From: Orientallactaga sibirica
Lineage: Eukaryota > Chordata > Mammalia > Rodentia > Dipodidae
Direction: 5' to 3'
Length of the DNA: 64,000 nucleotides
Assembly: GCA_036365145.1 (NCBI GenBank)
Contig: JAEOAD010000001.1
Location: 102,768,001 to 102,832,000 of the forward strand
This document shows, piece after piece, positions 45,030 to 57,074 of the stretch; the first letter of the stretch is position 1; every line of letters begins with the position of its first letter. The notes beneath the pieces are model-generated. The model worked only from the letters and a program-made list of their open reading frames with translations, ran no database searches and was not told where the DNA came from. Made by a program: the position numbers and the translations under genes.

Positions 45030-45635
45030 TATTTTTTAGTTTATTTATTTGAGTGAGAGAGAGAGAGAGGAAGAGACAGATAGAGATAAAGAGAGAATGG
45101 GCATGCCAGGGCTTCTAGCCACTGCAAACGAACTCCAGGCGCATGCGCCCCCTTGTGCATCTGGCTTACGTGAGTCCTGGGGAACTGAACAGGGGTCCTT
45201 AGGCTTCACAGGCAAACACCTTGTGGTAGTTTGAATATATGTCCCCCAATATATTCAGTGTTTTTTATTATAGTTTGCATCTGCAATCACCTTGCTAGAC
45301 GCAATGTCACTGGGGGCTGGTCTTAAGGTGTGAGTTTGAGATTCCATTGTAAAGATATGCAAATGTGCCTAGCAGGAGTTCCTGAAATGTGCTGTGTGAC
45401 CTTTTGGCTGTAGTTTTGCTCTGTGTGCTGTGGTGGCTGGTTGGCTTTTCTCTCTCTTGCCTGGTCCTGTGAAGGGCAAGCCGTTTCTCTTGCCATTATG
45501 GAACTTCCCCTGGATCTGTAAGCTTCAATAAATAATATCCCTTCCTCCATAACTGTGCCTGGTCTGGAAGTTCATCTCAGTGAACCTGAAGCTGTCTGCA
45601 ACACACCTTAACTGCTAAGCCATTTCCCCAGCCAT
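45030..45635 (-). repeat. tRNA-derived SINE, antisense, interrupted by a URR1-like transposon
   Basis: SINE body at 45040-45233 ends abruptly in GGCAAACACCTT. It resumes at 45601 as ACACCTTAACTGCTAAGCC. The 7 bases ACACCTT are duplicated around the insert. Confidence 0.85.
45234..45600 (+). mobile_element. URR1-like non-autonomous DNA transposon inside the SINE
   Basis: GTGGTAGTTTGAATATATGT ... CACTGGGGGCTGGTCTTAAG ... GCCATTATGGAACTTCCCCT ... GTAAGCTTCAATAAATAATA. General layout as in rodent URR1-type hAT elements. The element borders are inferred from where the SINE breaks. Confidence 0.6.
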
Positions 45636-45639
45636 GTTA

Positions 45640-45675
45640 AAAATATTTTTAATTAATTAATTTATTTTCAAAGAG

Positions 45676-45728
<53 letters not shown>

Positions 45729-45882
45729 ATGGGCACACCAGGGCCTCTAGCTGCTACAAACAAACTCTAGGTGCATGTGCTACTTTGTGCATCTGGCTTT
45801 ATGCGAGTCCTGGAAGTTGAACCCCAGTTGTCAGGCTTTGCAGGCAAGCGCCTTATCTGCTGGGCCATCTCTGAAGCCCATG
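45640..45882 (-). repeat. tRNA-derived SINE, antisense
   Basis: Long (GA)n at 45676-45725; ends CTTATCTGCTGGGCCATCTC. Confidence 0.85.
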
Positions 45883-46027
45883 TTCTCCTTTTCAAACTGT
45901 TCAAGACTTTACTCACAGAAACATGTGCACACACCAAAAAAGTGGCCACATCTCACGGTCACAAGGTTCCTTCTTCATTCTGTTCACAGCCGTCATCCAC
46001 CCTGAATGTGCTGGGAAAGTGCAAAAA

Positions 46028-46200
46028 TCTCTGAGACACACTTTATTATTTTTTAGAGCTTGATTTTTTCACATAAATGGGAAAGAGTAACAAAGACATT
46101 TTTTCCCTCTGGCTCTAAATTACGTTTTGTGCTTGTATTTGAGTGTGGGTGTGCCTGATGTTCTAGGGACTCTCTTCAAACAAAACACTAAAACTGCCCA
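46028..46200 (+). repeat. Copy A of an unidentified intronic duplicate
   Basis: Aligns with 48142-48310. Shared words include AAATGGGAAA, AGTAACAAAG, TCTGGCTCT, GTGTGGGTGTGCCTG/GCGTGGGTGTGCCTG and AAACAAAAC. It does not match any SINE, LINE or LTR I recognise. Confidence 0.7.
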
Positions 46201-46269
46201 TGAAGATAGGCTGCATGATTAGTCTGCATCTAAATGTCAAGCTTTTAACTTCATTTGTTCTCTCTCTCT

Positions 46270-46695
46270 TTGTTTATGCATGTGTGTATGTGCGGGTGTG
46301 CACACATGTAGGATGTGTGTATAAGTGTGGGCACATGTGTCATGTGTGCATGGAGAGGTCAGAGGACAGCATACATTTTTTCTCTTGTTGTGAATACTAG
46401 ATTGGCTGGCCTAGAAGCGTCCAGATGCTCCTGACTCTGCTTCCCATTGCTGTAAATGCACTGGGATTATAGATGCAGGTGCTGCTTGCTTCCATCTTTA
46501 TGTGGGTTCTGGTTGTCAGACTTGCACAATAAATGCCCTTAACCACTAAGCAATCTCCCCAGCCCTTCCCCTCCCCCTTTTGAGATAGTGTCTCATGTAT
46601 CCTAGGCTGGCCTTGAATGTCCTCTGTAGCCAAGACTAACCTTGAACTACTGAGTATCTGGAATATAGGCATGCACCACCACCATGCCAGCTAGG
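46270..46695 (-). repeat. B4-type SINE then B1, both antisense
   Basis: GT-rich start, ACTAGATTGGCTGGCCTAGA, GGATTATAGATGCAGGTGCT and ACCACTAAGCAATCTCCCCA for the B4 (to 46565); TTGAGATAGTGTCTCATGTA to GCACCACCACCATGCC for the B1. Confidence 0.65.
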
Positions 46696-46734
46696 TTAAT
46701 AACTCCTATACACTGAAGATTTTAGGGCGATCTG

Positions 46735-47040
46735 GGAAGGAGATTGGTAAAGTGCTTGCTGTGTAAGCATGAAGACTGAGTTTAGATCCTCAGCACCCAT
46801 GCAAAAGCTGCATGTTGCATGCCTGTAATCCCAGTGCTAGAGATAGAGAGGTACAGCAGGAGAATCTCTAGAGCTTGCTGGCCAGGTAGTCTAGCCAAAT
46901 GGTAAACTCCATCGATAAAAAAACTCCAGCCTGGTAAACTCCAGGTTCAGGGAGAAAAGGCATATCAGAAAATAAGGTGGAAAATAAAAAATAAGGTAGA
47001 AGTGATTGAGGAAGACACATACATACCAAACATGCAAAAA
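46735..47040 (+). repeat. B4/RSINE1-type SINE
   Basis: AGTGCTTGCTGTGTAAGCAT ... TTTAGATCCTCAGCACCCAT ... GAGCTTGCTGGCCAGGTAGT; small internal duplication of GGTAAACTCCA (46900, 46934). Confidence 0.75.
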
Positions 47041-47329
47041 AATTGTGATTTTTTTCCTCACTAGAATAATCTTTTCCTCATCTATGATTTGGGTTTAAAG
47101 GAGATCTTCAGCGCTGATGAGTCATGTGTTGAATGAAGAAAGACTGTGTTATTAGGCAAAGCAAATGTTAGGAAGAAAAGCTGGTTATGGTTTGGTTTCT
47201 TGCTGGATTTGAACAGTCAAGTTCTGTGACCCAGCCACCTCTGAAAAGTGTTTGTTTCCCACTGCTGGCCTACCCTCAGCATGGCTGTCTTTCCTGGTTG
47301 GGAAGATGGTGCTTCCTATGTAGATTTTT

Positions 47330-47688
47330 GGTTTTGTTTTTCGGTTTTGTTTTGGTTTTTATTTTTCATGGTAGGGTCTCGCTGTAGCCTAGGCTGACCT
47401 GGAATATACTGTCTCAGGCTAGCCTTGAACTCACAGCGATCCTCCTACCTCTGTCTCCTGAGTGCTGGGATTAAAGGCATGCACCACCACACCTGGCGTC
47501 AAGTAGACTTTTAAAAGTCAAAGGGGAGCCGGGCATGGTGGCGCACGCCTTTAATCCCAGCACTCGGGAGGCAGAGGTAGGAGGATTACCGTGAGTTCAA
47601 GGCCACCCTGAGACTACATAGTTAATTCCAGGTCAGCCTGGGCCAGAGTGAGACCCTACCTCGAAAAACCGAAAAAAAAAAAAGTCAA
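47330..47688. repeat. Facing B1 pair, antisense then sense
   Basis: Antisense 47335-47500 and sense 47527-47680. The sense copy has the target duplication AAAGTCAAAGGGG on both flanks and is close to consensus. Confidence 0.9.
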
Positions 47689-47689
47689 A

Positions 47690-48141
47690 GGGGGAACCTC
47701 CAGCAAGCAAGCACCCCTTTCAGCGCGGAATGCAGGGTTAGAAAATACAGCTGACTTCTCTGGGAAAAACAAAACCAACTTTGTCTTCCCCGGTCATGGA
47801 AACCACATTGCCACCTCATTATCGCCTTGTTAGTAAGGACAGTCTGTGTGGTGGACAAACCTGGGAAGAAGGGTTGGCTCTGTGTGGGCAGGGTTTTGAG
47901 TTAAGCTTAATTGCCCTGCTAAAGCCCAGCTACTTAATACGACCCAAGTCAAAATTTATCATCAGATGGCCCTTTCTTTTGTATTCTCGTTTGCATAAAC
48001 AATTAGTGCCTCCCCACCACAAGATTGGTACTGTGCCACACTACAGTCCCTAAAACTTGGCTAGCACCCTCAGGAGAAAAGGTCTATAATACCTTTAACC
48101 TCCGTCCGCCTTTTCCTGTCTTAAAATGCAGCCAGCCGACA
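47690..48141. other. Unique intron 1 sequence
   Basis: Nothing recognised; it leads directly into the second copy of the intronic duplicate. Confidence 0.5.
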
Positions 48142-48310
48142 CTCTGAGCACAGCACAACTTACAGAAAGTGTTTGGTTCTCACACAAATGGGAAACAGTA
48201 ACAAAGTCACTTTTATCTGGCTCTGCAATATGTTTTGTACTTGCATTTGAGCGTGGGTGTGCCTGGTGTTCTGGGTTCTCGCTTGAAACAAAACAGGCAA
48301 ACAGCCCAGG
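48142..48310 (+). repeat. Copy B of an unidentified intronic duplicate
   Basis: Partner of 46028-46200, same orientation, about 2.1 kb apart; roughly four fifths of positions look alike by eye. Flanks differ. Confidence 0.7.
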
Positions 48311-48514
48311 AGGGTGTATGCATCCAAGAGTGTTGAGAAGCGTGAGCGTTAGTTACTGGGTTTTTTTTCTCCTCCTCAAAGTCTGGTTGGAGTTTGAATC
48401 CCATGTGCTCTCGACCCTGTCCTCACCAACAGTGAGTGTGCATAGTAGGTTCCTGGTCTCTCTCAGCTGTATGTAGGTTCTTGCCTTACACATTTGGGAT
48501 AAAAGTGACCTATC

Positions 48515-48602
48515 CTTCTGGGTATGGTGGCACATGCCTTTAATCCCAGCACTTGGGAGGCTGAGATTCCATAGTGAATTCTGGGTTTGCCTGGGCTAGT
48601 GG
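48515..48602 (+). repeat. B1 fragment with internal deletion
   Basis: GGGTATGGTGGCACATGCCT ... CACTTGGGAGGCTGAGATTC then jumps to ATAGTGAATTCTGGGTTTGC. Confidence 0.75.
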
Positions 48603-49262
48603 CACACAGGCGTGTCGCAGTCATGAGGAAAATGTGAGCAGTCTCCTCCATTCCTTCCTCCCTCCTGCGCCAAGGCAAACCCAAGTGGAAGGCTCTCTTT
48701 CCTCAAAGCAGCTCCAAAGAGAGAGAGAGTTGTGGCGTGCCCGTCTCCAAAATGGGATGCGTGTGACATGCCACACACTTCTCTTGTCTGTTTTTTTTTC
48801 CTCTCTGGAGCCCACCCCCAGCCTTCTCTTTTTCACCTCATTATGTCATTGGATACTGCAGAGCAGTGCAGGTGACAGCGGAGGCCAAAGAGCCCCAGCT
48901 GTGCATTCCCTCAGCCACTTCCCCTTCATAAGCAGGCTGATGTGCAGACGGCAAGCTCCACACCAATACCCATGTCAAATTTCAGTCCCATTCTTCCCCT
49001 TCAGATGTCTTGGAATTCCAATTCACCAACATCCCAGACACATTTCCTGATTATACCCGCTTCCTGTAAGGAGAACTTAAGACCCAGAAAATGTGATTTA
49101 CCCAAGAGCCTTGACTCTGGTAACTACACATCCCTGACTTTCTGGGAAAGTCTCTTTCACTTGTAGAAGACAGGCTTTCATCTGAGCTGGAAAACAATAT
49201 AACCAACCTACCGAGGTCACAGGAAAGACATGACAGGCAGAATTCCTCCCCGTAAGAGTCTG
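48603..49262. other. Unique intron 1 sequence
   Basis: A 158-codon open frame starts at 48574, but it runs through the B1 fragment and has no family resemblance. Confidence 0.5.
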
Positions 49263-49263
49263 T

Positions 49264-49427
49264 GAGATGCCAGGCGTGGTGGCGCACACCTTTAATCCCA
49301 GCACTTGGGAGGCAGAGGTAGGAGGATTGCTGTGAGTTCGAGGCCACCCTGAGACTACATAGTGAATTCCAGGTCAGCCTGGGCCAGAGTGAGACCCTAC
49401 CTTGAAAAACAAACAAACAAAAAAAGA
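49264..49427 (+). repeat. B1-like SINE, young-looking
   Basis: Near-consensus copy with the target duplication AGAGTCTGTGAGA (about 49255 and 49426). Confidence 0.9.
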
Positions 49428-49429
49428 GT

Positions 49430-50160
49430 CTGTGAGAGCAGACCACCACCTACTACCTCAAACTGAGATTTTCCAATGGTAAGGTTGTGGTTATTCTGTA
49501 TACCACTGGGATTAAGAGCTGGGTTGTTATTCTTGGATGTTAAATGAGGACGATTTAAACTGTGTTTGCCATAAATATACATACAACTCCTTCTATAACT
49601 CTGAAGCCTGCTTCCCCCCCCAAACATTAGAACATACTAATTTTCACATATCATTAATTTTGCATTTTGTTTTGCAAACAGTGGCTTTACCACATTCAGG
49701 ACGGTGTTGATCATGGGCAATGGTGAGGCATGGTGGAGACGTAGAAACCCACGTGGGATTCAGCATGTGGGAATGATTGTTATCTTAGGTGTGGTACTGG
49801 GCACAATTTTTTTAATATCTTAAATGTTACAGTAACAAAGTAGAAATTTGAACACCAATAATAAATGATGGCATAGTATCTCATTATGTAGATATATCAT
49901 GATTTATTCAGATCAGTGATTACATAGGATCTCATTATGTAAATCTTTATCATAATTTACTCAAGGCAAGCTTCAGCTCCCTATTATCAGATATTTATAA
50001 TTTTTGAGTTTGGCCTTTTAAGACATATTATATTAAACATTTTAAGGTATCAGGTTTTGTCTTAGGAGAGTTTTATACAATTGAACTATTGAATGAGAGA
50101 ATATGGCTGGAAAAAGCACATATTCCTGACTTTAGAGTATAATTGACATTACTTCTTTTC
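49430..50160. other. Unique AT-rich intron 1 sequence
   Basis: CTCATTATGTA...TTTATC motifs occur twice (49880, 49931); no family recognised. Confidence 0.5.
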
Positions 50161-50164
50161 CTTT

Positions 50165-50455
50165 GTTTTGTTTTGAGACAGGGTCTAGCCTGACTGGCTT
50201 CTAACCCTCTAGGTAGACCAGACTGGTCTTCAACTTGAGTCATTCCTCCTACCTCTGCCTCCCAAGTGATGACATTATAGCCATGGGCACCTCATGCAGT
50301 GAACATTGTCTTTTCCACTTTACTTAGTTGTTTTTTTTTTTGAGGTAGGGTCTCACTTTAGCCCACGTTGACCTTGAACTTACTCTGTAGCTCCAGGCTG
50401 GCCTCTAACTTCCTAAGTCCTGGGGTTAAAGGTATGCACCACCATGCCTGACCTT
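50165..50455 (-). repeat. Two B1-like SINEs, antisense
   Basis: 50172-50290 (diverged) and 50332-50452. Confidence 0.75.
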
Positions 50456-50607
50456 CTCTATTTTCTCTCTCCAACACTGAATGTTGGGTTCTTGTTACTT
50501 TTCTTCTTCTTTTTTTAATATTGGCATTTTTTTTGTTTGGAAGGTTATATCTAATTATCAAGGAGACTAACATTCTGTCATGTCTTTTTTTTATTGTGTC
50601 TGGGTTT

Positions 50608-50704
50608 TTAAAAAAATTTATTTACTTATTTGTAAGCAGAGAACAAGAGCAAGTCAGGGAGTGAGACAGAGACACAGAGATAGATGATAGATAGATAGAT
50701 AGAT

Positions 50705-50749
<45 letters not shown>

Positions 50750-50920
50750 TCAGACAGACAGACAATATGGGCATATCAGGGCCAACCTCTGCAAATGAAT
50801 TCCAGACTCATGTACCATTTTGTGCATCTGGTTTTATGTGGGTACTGGGGAAGTGAACCAGGACCAACAGGCTTTACAAGCAAGTGCCTTTAACTGCTGA
50901 GCCATCTCCGTAGCCCCAGG
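50608..50920 (-). repeat. tRNA-derived SINE, antisense, with (GATA)n
   Basis: The tail region carries an expanded (GATA)n/(GACA)n array at 50682-50764. The SINE end is only about 160 bases before exon 2. Confidence 0.85.
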
Positions 50921-51080
50921 TTCTTTTTTTAATGTGGGAGCAATAGTGTTTACAGAGTCACTCGTATGTATTTAGGAGGGTCTTGTTTTAGTGGTAGAGA
51001 GGATCACTGCTATGCACCGACAGCCCTTTGCCCCCTCACTGAAAACCCACAGTACATTTGGACTTCTTGTCTTCCTGCAG

Positions 51081-52193
<1,113 letters not shown>

Positions 52194-52304
52194 TAGCTGC
52201 TTGTAAGCAATGAACTCATTTGGGGGACTGGGAGACTGAACTTGGCCACCAGTACCTTTGATTAAAATCATAGACAGTAGAGCCCACGTCAGAAATGTGT
52301 CAAA

Positions 52305-52440
52305 GTCCATCCCTTGCTTAAGGCAAGTAAGAGATTTCTTCTGTTTATAGATGAGAAAGCAGAGGTTGAGGGAAGACAGAAGAAGACCCCACCCAGCTGT
52401 AGAGAAGGCTCCAGAACTCACTTTCTGCCTCCCTGTGGAG
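52305..52440 (+). repeat. MIR remnant in intron 2
   Basis: TTATAGATGAGAAAGCAGAG ... CCCAGCTGTAGAGAAGGC resembles a diverged MIR core. Confidence 0.45.
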
Positions 52441-52714
52441 AGCTTTGCTCTATGGTCAGCTCAGAAGTCATAATTCCTCTAGTACATATGGTGTACTGAG
52501 ATTGAAAGGGGAAGAAGTAGAATTTTGGGTCAGGGGTAAGAACAATTTTCAGGCATGACATACACAAATCAAATCATTTGCAGAATGTGCCATGTGCAGG
52601 GAGGGGATCCCCAGTAATTGTAAAGTGTTTTACAAACAAAATAATCTAAGTATGATTTTTGCTTCAAAATGTATTGATGATGTAGTGAAATATCCCAAAG
52701 CAGTATTAATATAA

Positions 52715-52935
52715 TAGCAGGCTGGAGGAATTTCTCAGTGGTTAAGGTGCTTGCCTGCAAAGCCTAAGGACTCGGGTTTATTTCCCCAGTACCCACATAA
52801 AGCCAGATGCACAGTGGCTCATGCATTTGGAGTTTGTTTGCAGCAGCTGGAGGCCCTGATGTGCCCATTCTTTCTCTCTCCTATCTATCTCTTTCTGCTT
52901 GCAAATGAATAAATAAAAAATTTTTTTAAATGTGC
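52715..52935 (+). repeat. tRNA-derived SINE in intron 2
   Basis: GGCTGGAGGAATTTCTCAGT ... GCTTGCAAATGAATAAATAA; diverged A box. Confidence 0.85.
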
Positions 52936-53044
52936 TTCTGGGAAGGAGCATAATTTAAAAAATAATATAATAGCTAACATAGATTGACCCCTCTGTGTGA
53001 CAGAGTTACCTCTATGAGGTTCACACTGGTTTTGTTTCCTTACT

Positions 53045-53292
53045 ATATGTTTGTTTTGTGAAATAGGGTTTCATGTAGCCTAAGCTGGTCTTGAACTCTG
53101 ATCATCCTGCCTCTCAGAGTGTTGGGATTACAGGCATGTGCCATCATGCCCAGTTAACCAGTTAAGGTAGACACTGTATTATCGTGATTTGGCATATGAA
53201 AACAATTAAAGCCCAGAGAGAGGAGATGACTTGATGACCTGTCCTGGATCATTTAACTCGAAAGTGACAGAGCAGTGATTCCAACATGGGCC
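53045..53292. repeat. Antisense B1 followed by MIR
   Basis: B1 at 53055-53157 (GAAATAGGGTTTCATGTAGC ... GGCATGTGCCATCATGCCC); MIR at 53165-53290 (AAGCCCAGAGAGAGGAGATG). Confidence 0.6.
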
Positions 53293-53890
53293 TGGCCACC
53301 CCTGAGCCTGCTCCTCTCGAGAGCTCCTCTTAAACCGTTGTTCCTTCCTCCATTCCCAGAGCATAATGCAATGGGAACCTAGTGGGAATCACAACACAAT
53401 GTGTCCTTCACCTTTCACCTCTGATTGGGTCACATCACTCAGATGTGCCTCTGTGGCTTGGGTGGGACACACCCTCCCACCTCCATTCTTCGTGGGGGGG
53501 GGGGCAGGATGTTGACCAGGAGCTGCTGAGGCTTCATGACTTGTTGTACATCCACAGGCCAGAGAGAGGTGAGTGGGGTCTGTCTGTGAAGAGGAGGAAT
53601 GAGAGGTCAGAGGAGGTGGGTCCAGAGGGGAAGAGGGACTCTGACATTCATGTCTGGGCAGCCATCCAAGATGGGTGCGAGGTGTCTGGATGAGGACTTA
53701 AGGAGTTAGGAGACACCCTTGGAGTGTGGCCACATTCTGGGGGAAACAGCAGCACCTGTGAGGAGGAGCAGGAAGGTGAGGGAGATGGAGGAGTGCCGCG
53801 GGGTTGGGTAGCTGCTGGGTGCTTACGACTGCCTTCACCCTCCCCTGGACTCTGTTCTACTTTGATCCTTTCTCTGTCCTTCTCACCTAG

Positions 53891-54085
<195 letters not shown>

Positions 54086-54599
54086 TGAGGAGTGTGTGTT
54101 TAATGCACACACATGCTATACAAATGGACGGCCCCTGGTCTCAATGCCAAGCAGAAGTCAGCACCGGGATGGGCCAGGAGGAGTGTGCGCGCCCGTGTGC
54201 ACACGGGCTCCGGGGTGGTTCTTGCATTGCAGATAGGACAGTTGGCTGAGACTTCACTGAGGACACCTCAGGAGTGGGCAAAATGAACTCAGGGCTGTCT
54301 AGGGGAAGCATATTCCTGGCACATCTTGCCATAGGATATGAAGGTTTGAAAAGCTCACAGGTGTGAACCAGGGGTGCCCCACAATGGCCATGTGACTAGG
54401 GCCAAACAGGAAAGGGGCCAGGGAAGGACTGGGACCCTCGGCTATTGTGAAGACTTTGGGCTTAGTTGTGTGACTAGAGCTGCTAGGGGTTAAGCGAAGG
54501 AAGGATGGGTGCCAATCCCACTAAACAGGACACTGTGGGTAAGGACAGACCCTAGAGACCAGTGACAAGGCAGAGAAGAGGATTTCTAGCCTAAGAATA

Positions 54600-55085
54600 T
54601 AGAACAGACAACTGGGTTGGCTGTTTTGAAATACATACATTCACTTATTATTCACAGTAGCTGAAAGGGAGCAACTGGGAGGCCCATCAACAGATGAACA
54701 GATCAATGAAATGTGGCCCACTCACACACTGGAGTAGGTACTCAGGCTTACAGAAGAAGGAAATTCTGACACACACGCTATCATATGCGTGAACTTGAGA
54801 ACACTGTGCTGTGTGGAGCAAGCCAGGCACAAAAGGACAAATACTGGATAATTCCACTCATGTGACATATTTAGAGACAGTATCCTAGAGACAGCATGGT
54901 GGTGCCCAGGGGCTGGAGGTTTTTCGAGATGGAGAGTCAGTGTTGAATGAATGGGTACAGAATCTCAATTTTGCAAGATGACGTATTCTGTGGGTGGAAG
55001 GTGGCAACTGTACTTAATGCCACTGGGTAAGACAGCAAAGCTTATGTAATGGATATTTTATAGCAATGAAAAATAATGTTTTTAG
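54600..55085 (+). mobile_element. L1M ORF2 end and 3' UTR in intron 3
   Basis: AGGCCCATCAACAGATGAAC, GCACAAAAGGACAAATACTG, GTGCCCAGGGGCTGGAGG and GTACTTAATGCCACTGGGTA follow the order of an ancient eutherian L1M 3' end. Many stops; inactive. Confidence 0.8.
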
Positions 55086-55087
55086 GG

Positions 55088-55430
55088 ATTGGACATGGCC
55101 CAGTGGGCAAAGTGCTTGCCATGCCATGAGTTCAGAGCCCCATGCAAAATGCCAGGCGTGGTGATATACACCTGTAATATCAGTGCTGGGGAGGCAGAGA
55201 CCACATGCTCCTCGGCCTTGCTGGCTAGCTTGTCTTAGCTGAATTGGCAAGCCCCAGGTTCAGCGAGAGGCCCCGTCTCATAAACTAAGGTGGGGAGTGA
55301 TCAAGTAAGAGACTTGCCATCAACCTCTGCTATACACACACATGCACCTGAACCCACATACGCACTCACTCACACCCTCACACAGTTGGACCTGCCTGCA
55401 CACACTCACGCACATCACACGTACCTAATG
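55088..55430 (+). repeat. B4/RSINE1-type SINE in intron 3
   Basis: GACATGGCCCAGTGGGCAAA ... TGCCAGGCGTGGTGATATAC ... CTTGCTGGCTAGCTTGTCTT with a CA-rich tail. Confidence 0.75.
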
Positions 55431-55454
55431 AATTTTTACAAAGGCTTCCATTAT

Positions 55455-55861
55455 CCGTGCTCTTTATTGCGGTAAAATTCACATTGTAGCCACTTTAAAG
55501 TTCACAATTTAGCACCATCGCAGGTTTCGCAAGGATTACCTCTATCCATTACACAGTCTCTCCCCTCCACTCCCCCTCCCCCAGCCCCTGGGAACCACTT
55601 TGAAAACTTAGCATAATATTTGGAAGATTCAGCCACATCCTAGCACACACTTCCTTCTTATACCATATGTATGTAACGCATTTTGCCCATCCATTCATCC
55701 TTTGGTGGACATTCCAGTTGTTTCTTCTTTGTGCCACTGTGAATTCTGCTGCCGTGAGAAGTCCTGCGTGAGCCTTTATTTGAGCATGTTTTCAACTCTT
55801 TGGGGTCTATACTTGCTAGTAGAACTTTTAGGTCAGGCAGTAGGTAATCTTTTGTTTAACT
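55455..55861 (-). mobile_element. L1M fragment, antisense, ending next to exon 4
   Basis: TAAAATTCACATTGTAGCCA, AGCCCCTGGGAACCACTTTG, TTTGCCCATCCATTCATCC and AGTAGAACTTTTAGGTCAGG correspond to antisense L1M. The match can be followed to TGTTTAACTT, 22 bases before exon 4. Confidence 0.75.
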
Positions 55862-55882
55862 TCTCTTTCTTTCCTCTGTCAG
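55856..55882 (+). promoter_or_regulatory. RBM20: Branch point and acceptor region of RBM20 exon 4, partly L1-derived
   Basis: TTAAC at 55856-55860 fits the branch-point consensus, with its A about 23 bases before the acceptor AG. It is followed by an almost pure pyrimidine run to CAG. The antisense L1 match continues to about 55861, so the putative branch point lies in L1-derived sequence. Confidence 0.5.
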
Positions 55883-55974
55883 TGCTGGCATCCGATGTAT
55901 ACTTGCTTCCGCAGAGGGGACACTGTGTACCTCCCCCAACAGCACGGCTGTTTATAACCCGACTGGGAACGAAG
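55883..55974 (+). CDS. RBM20: RBM20 exon 4
   Basis: This 92-nt exon completes the Ser codon from exon 3 and then encodes [20 protein letters not shown] and further residues to PTGNE. It ends with the first base of an Asp codon. The segment links the zinc finger to the RRM and matches RBM20. The acceptor is TTTCCTCTGTCAG|T. The donor is GAAG|GTGAGT. The upstream intron sequence next to the acceptor is derived from an antisense L1 (see the branch-point entry). Confidence 0.96.
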
Positions 55975-56346
55975 GTGAGTGGAGGGAGCCTTGAGGGCAG
56001 CGGTCTGCAGGAGAAATCAGCTACCCACAGGTTCACTGTGTCCTGTCTTTAAGAACCAGGACTTCTCTGCTGTCCACTTCCTGTGCATGTATAAAGCAAG
56101 CAGATCCCAAGTATTAACACGTGTTGGTCTGGCTGTCTGAACCCATCAGTATTCTCTGGGATAGTTCAGACCCACAGCCAATTACAGTGAGCCCAGGGGT
56201 ATAATTACGCCAATCACTAATAAATAGAGTAAGGGCAAATTTCCTGTTTTCTCGTCTCATCTTCACTTTCGAAAGTACTGATCATGGCTTTGGAAGATAA
56301 AGTTCATGACTAGGTTCTCACCCGGTTTGGGTCATTTTTCACTCAG
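55975..56346 (+). other. RBM20: RBM20 intron 4
   Basis: Short intron of 372 bases with a GTGAGT donor and CACTCAG acceptor. I see no repeat in it, and it is AT-rich in the middle. It is the only intron in the window free of recognisable transposons. Confidence 0.9.
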
Positions 56347-56444
56347 ATTATGCCTCAAACCTTGGAGCACCATATGCAGCCATTCCAGCAAGGTCCTTTG
56401 CTCAGTCAAATCCCACGTTCCCTGCGGCTTCCTTGGGGACAAAT
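56347..56444 (+). CDS. RBM20: RBM20 exon 5 (linker before the RRM)
   Basis: This 98-nt exon completes the Asp codon and encodes [20 protein letters not shown], then [12 protein letters not shown], ending on a codon boundary. It corresponds to the linker just before the RRM. The next family residues (FAQRKG, then the RRM) should begin in exon 6, which I could not find in the remaining 7.5 kb. The acceptor is TTTTTCACTCAG|A. The donor is AAT|GTGAGT, with a non-G last exon base. Several substitutions relative to the human protein (from memory) are conservative and there is no frame damage. Confidence 0.95.
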
Positions 56445-56644
56445 GTGAGTACAAATGTATAGTCTCCATTGTTGAAGGTATAGCATTAGAATCGTGTACT
56501 GTGGAGGTGCAGAGGAGGTTGGGTGAAACCGAGGCTGTGTGTCATTCAGGAAAGTGGGTAGACAGAGGCTGAGAGATGCTTCATTCTATCCAAGTAGTGT
56601 TGAAGCACACAGATGAAAAGCCTGCTGTAAATTCTTTGTTTGGT

Positions 56645-56790
56645 TAGTTTTTGGATTACAGTGTCACTATGCAGCCCTGGCGGGCCTGGTTCTCACTATG
56701 TAGTTCAGGCTAACCTTGAATTTATAGTAATCCTTCTGCCTGAGCCTCCCAAGTGCTGGGATGACAGATACGCACCAGCAAACCTGGTTT
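56645..56790 (-). repeat. B1-like SINE, antisense, in intron 5
   Basis: Diverged: CACTATGTAGTTCAGGCTAA ... CCTCCCAAGTGCTGGGATGA ... GCACCAGCAAACCTGG. Confidence 0.65.
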
Positions 56791-57074
56791 ATTGCCTAAA
56801 TTCTTACAATCGAAGACACTTACAAACTTCTAGCGCTCAACATTGGTCTATGCTTTTATGCTCTCTGTGTGTGTTTTGTGTGTGTATTCTTGTCTGTGTG
56901 GTTGCACATGTGTGTTCACATGCATATAGAGGGTAAAGGAGATAACCTTAAGTGTTGTTCCTCAGGTCCTGCCCCTCTCCTTATTCTCTTCTTACTCCCT
57001 CCCTTCCCCTCTCCTTCCCTTTCTCTTGTTCTCTCTCTTTTCTTTCCTTCTTTGTTTCTTTCTCTTTTAAAATT

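Larger units (their letters stand above)
1..51080 (+). other. RBM20: RBM20 intron 1 (3' part)
   Basis: The stretch is bounded on the right by the exon 2 acceptor. It holds only interspersed repeats, microsatellites and unique sequence. I saw no open frame with family resemblance other than transposon remnants. In human this intron is known to be over 100 kb, so distal muscle enhancers could lie here. Confidence 0.85.

Noticed and set aside
48574..49050. 158-codon open frame
   Set aside because: It begins in a B1 fragment and continues through unique intron without splice or family evidence.
50682..50764. Regular array resembling a CRISPR
   Set aside because: It is a (GATA)n/(GACA)n microsatellite inside a SINE tail. 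Eukaryotic context; no spacers.
51058..51080. ATG at 51058 as a start codon for the RBM20 frame
   Set aside because: It lies upstream of a perfect CTTCCTGCAG acceptor, and family sequence begins exactly after it. The preceding residues are intron translation.
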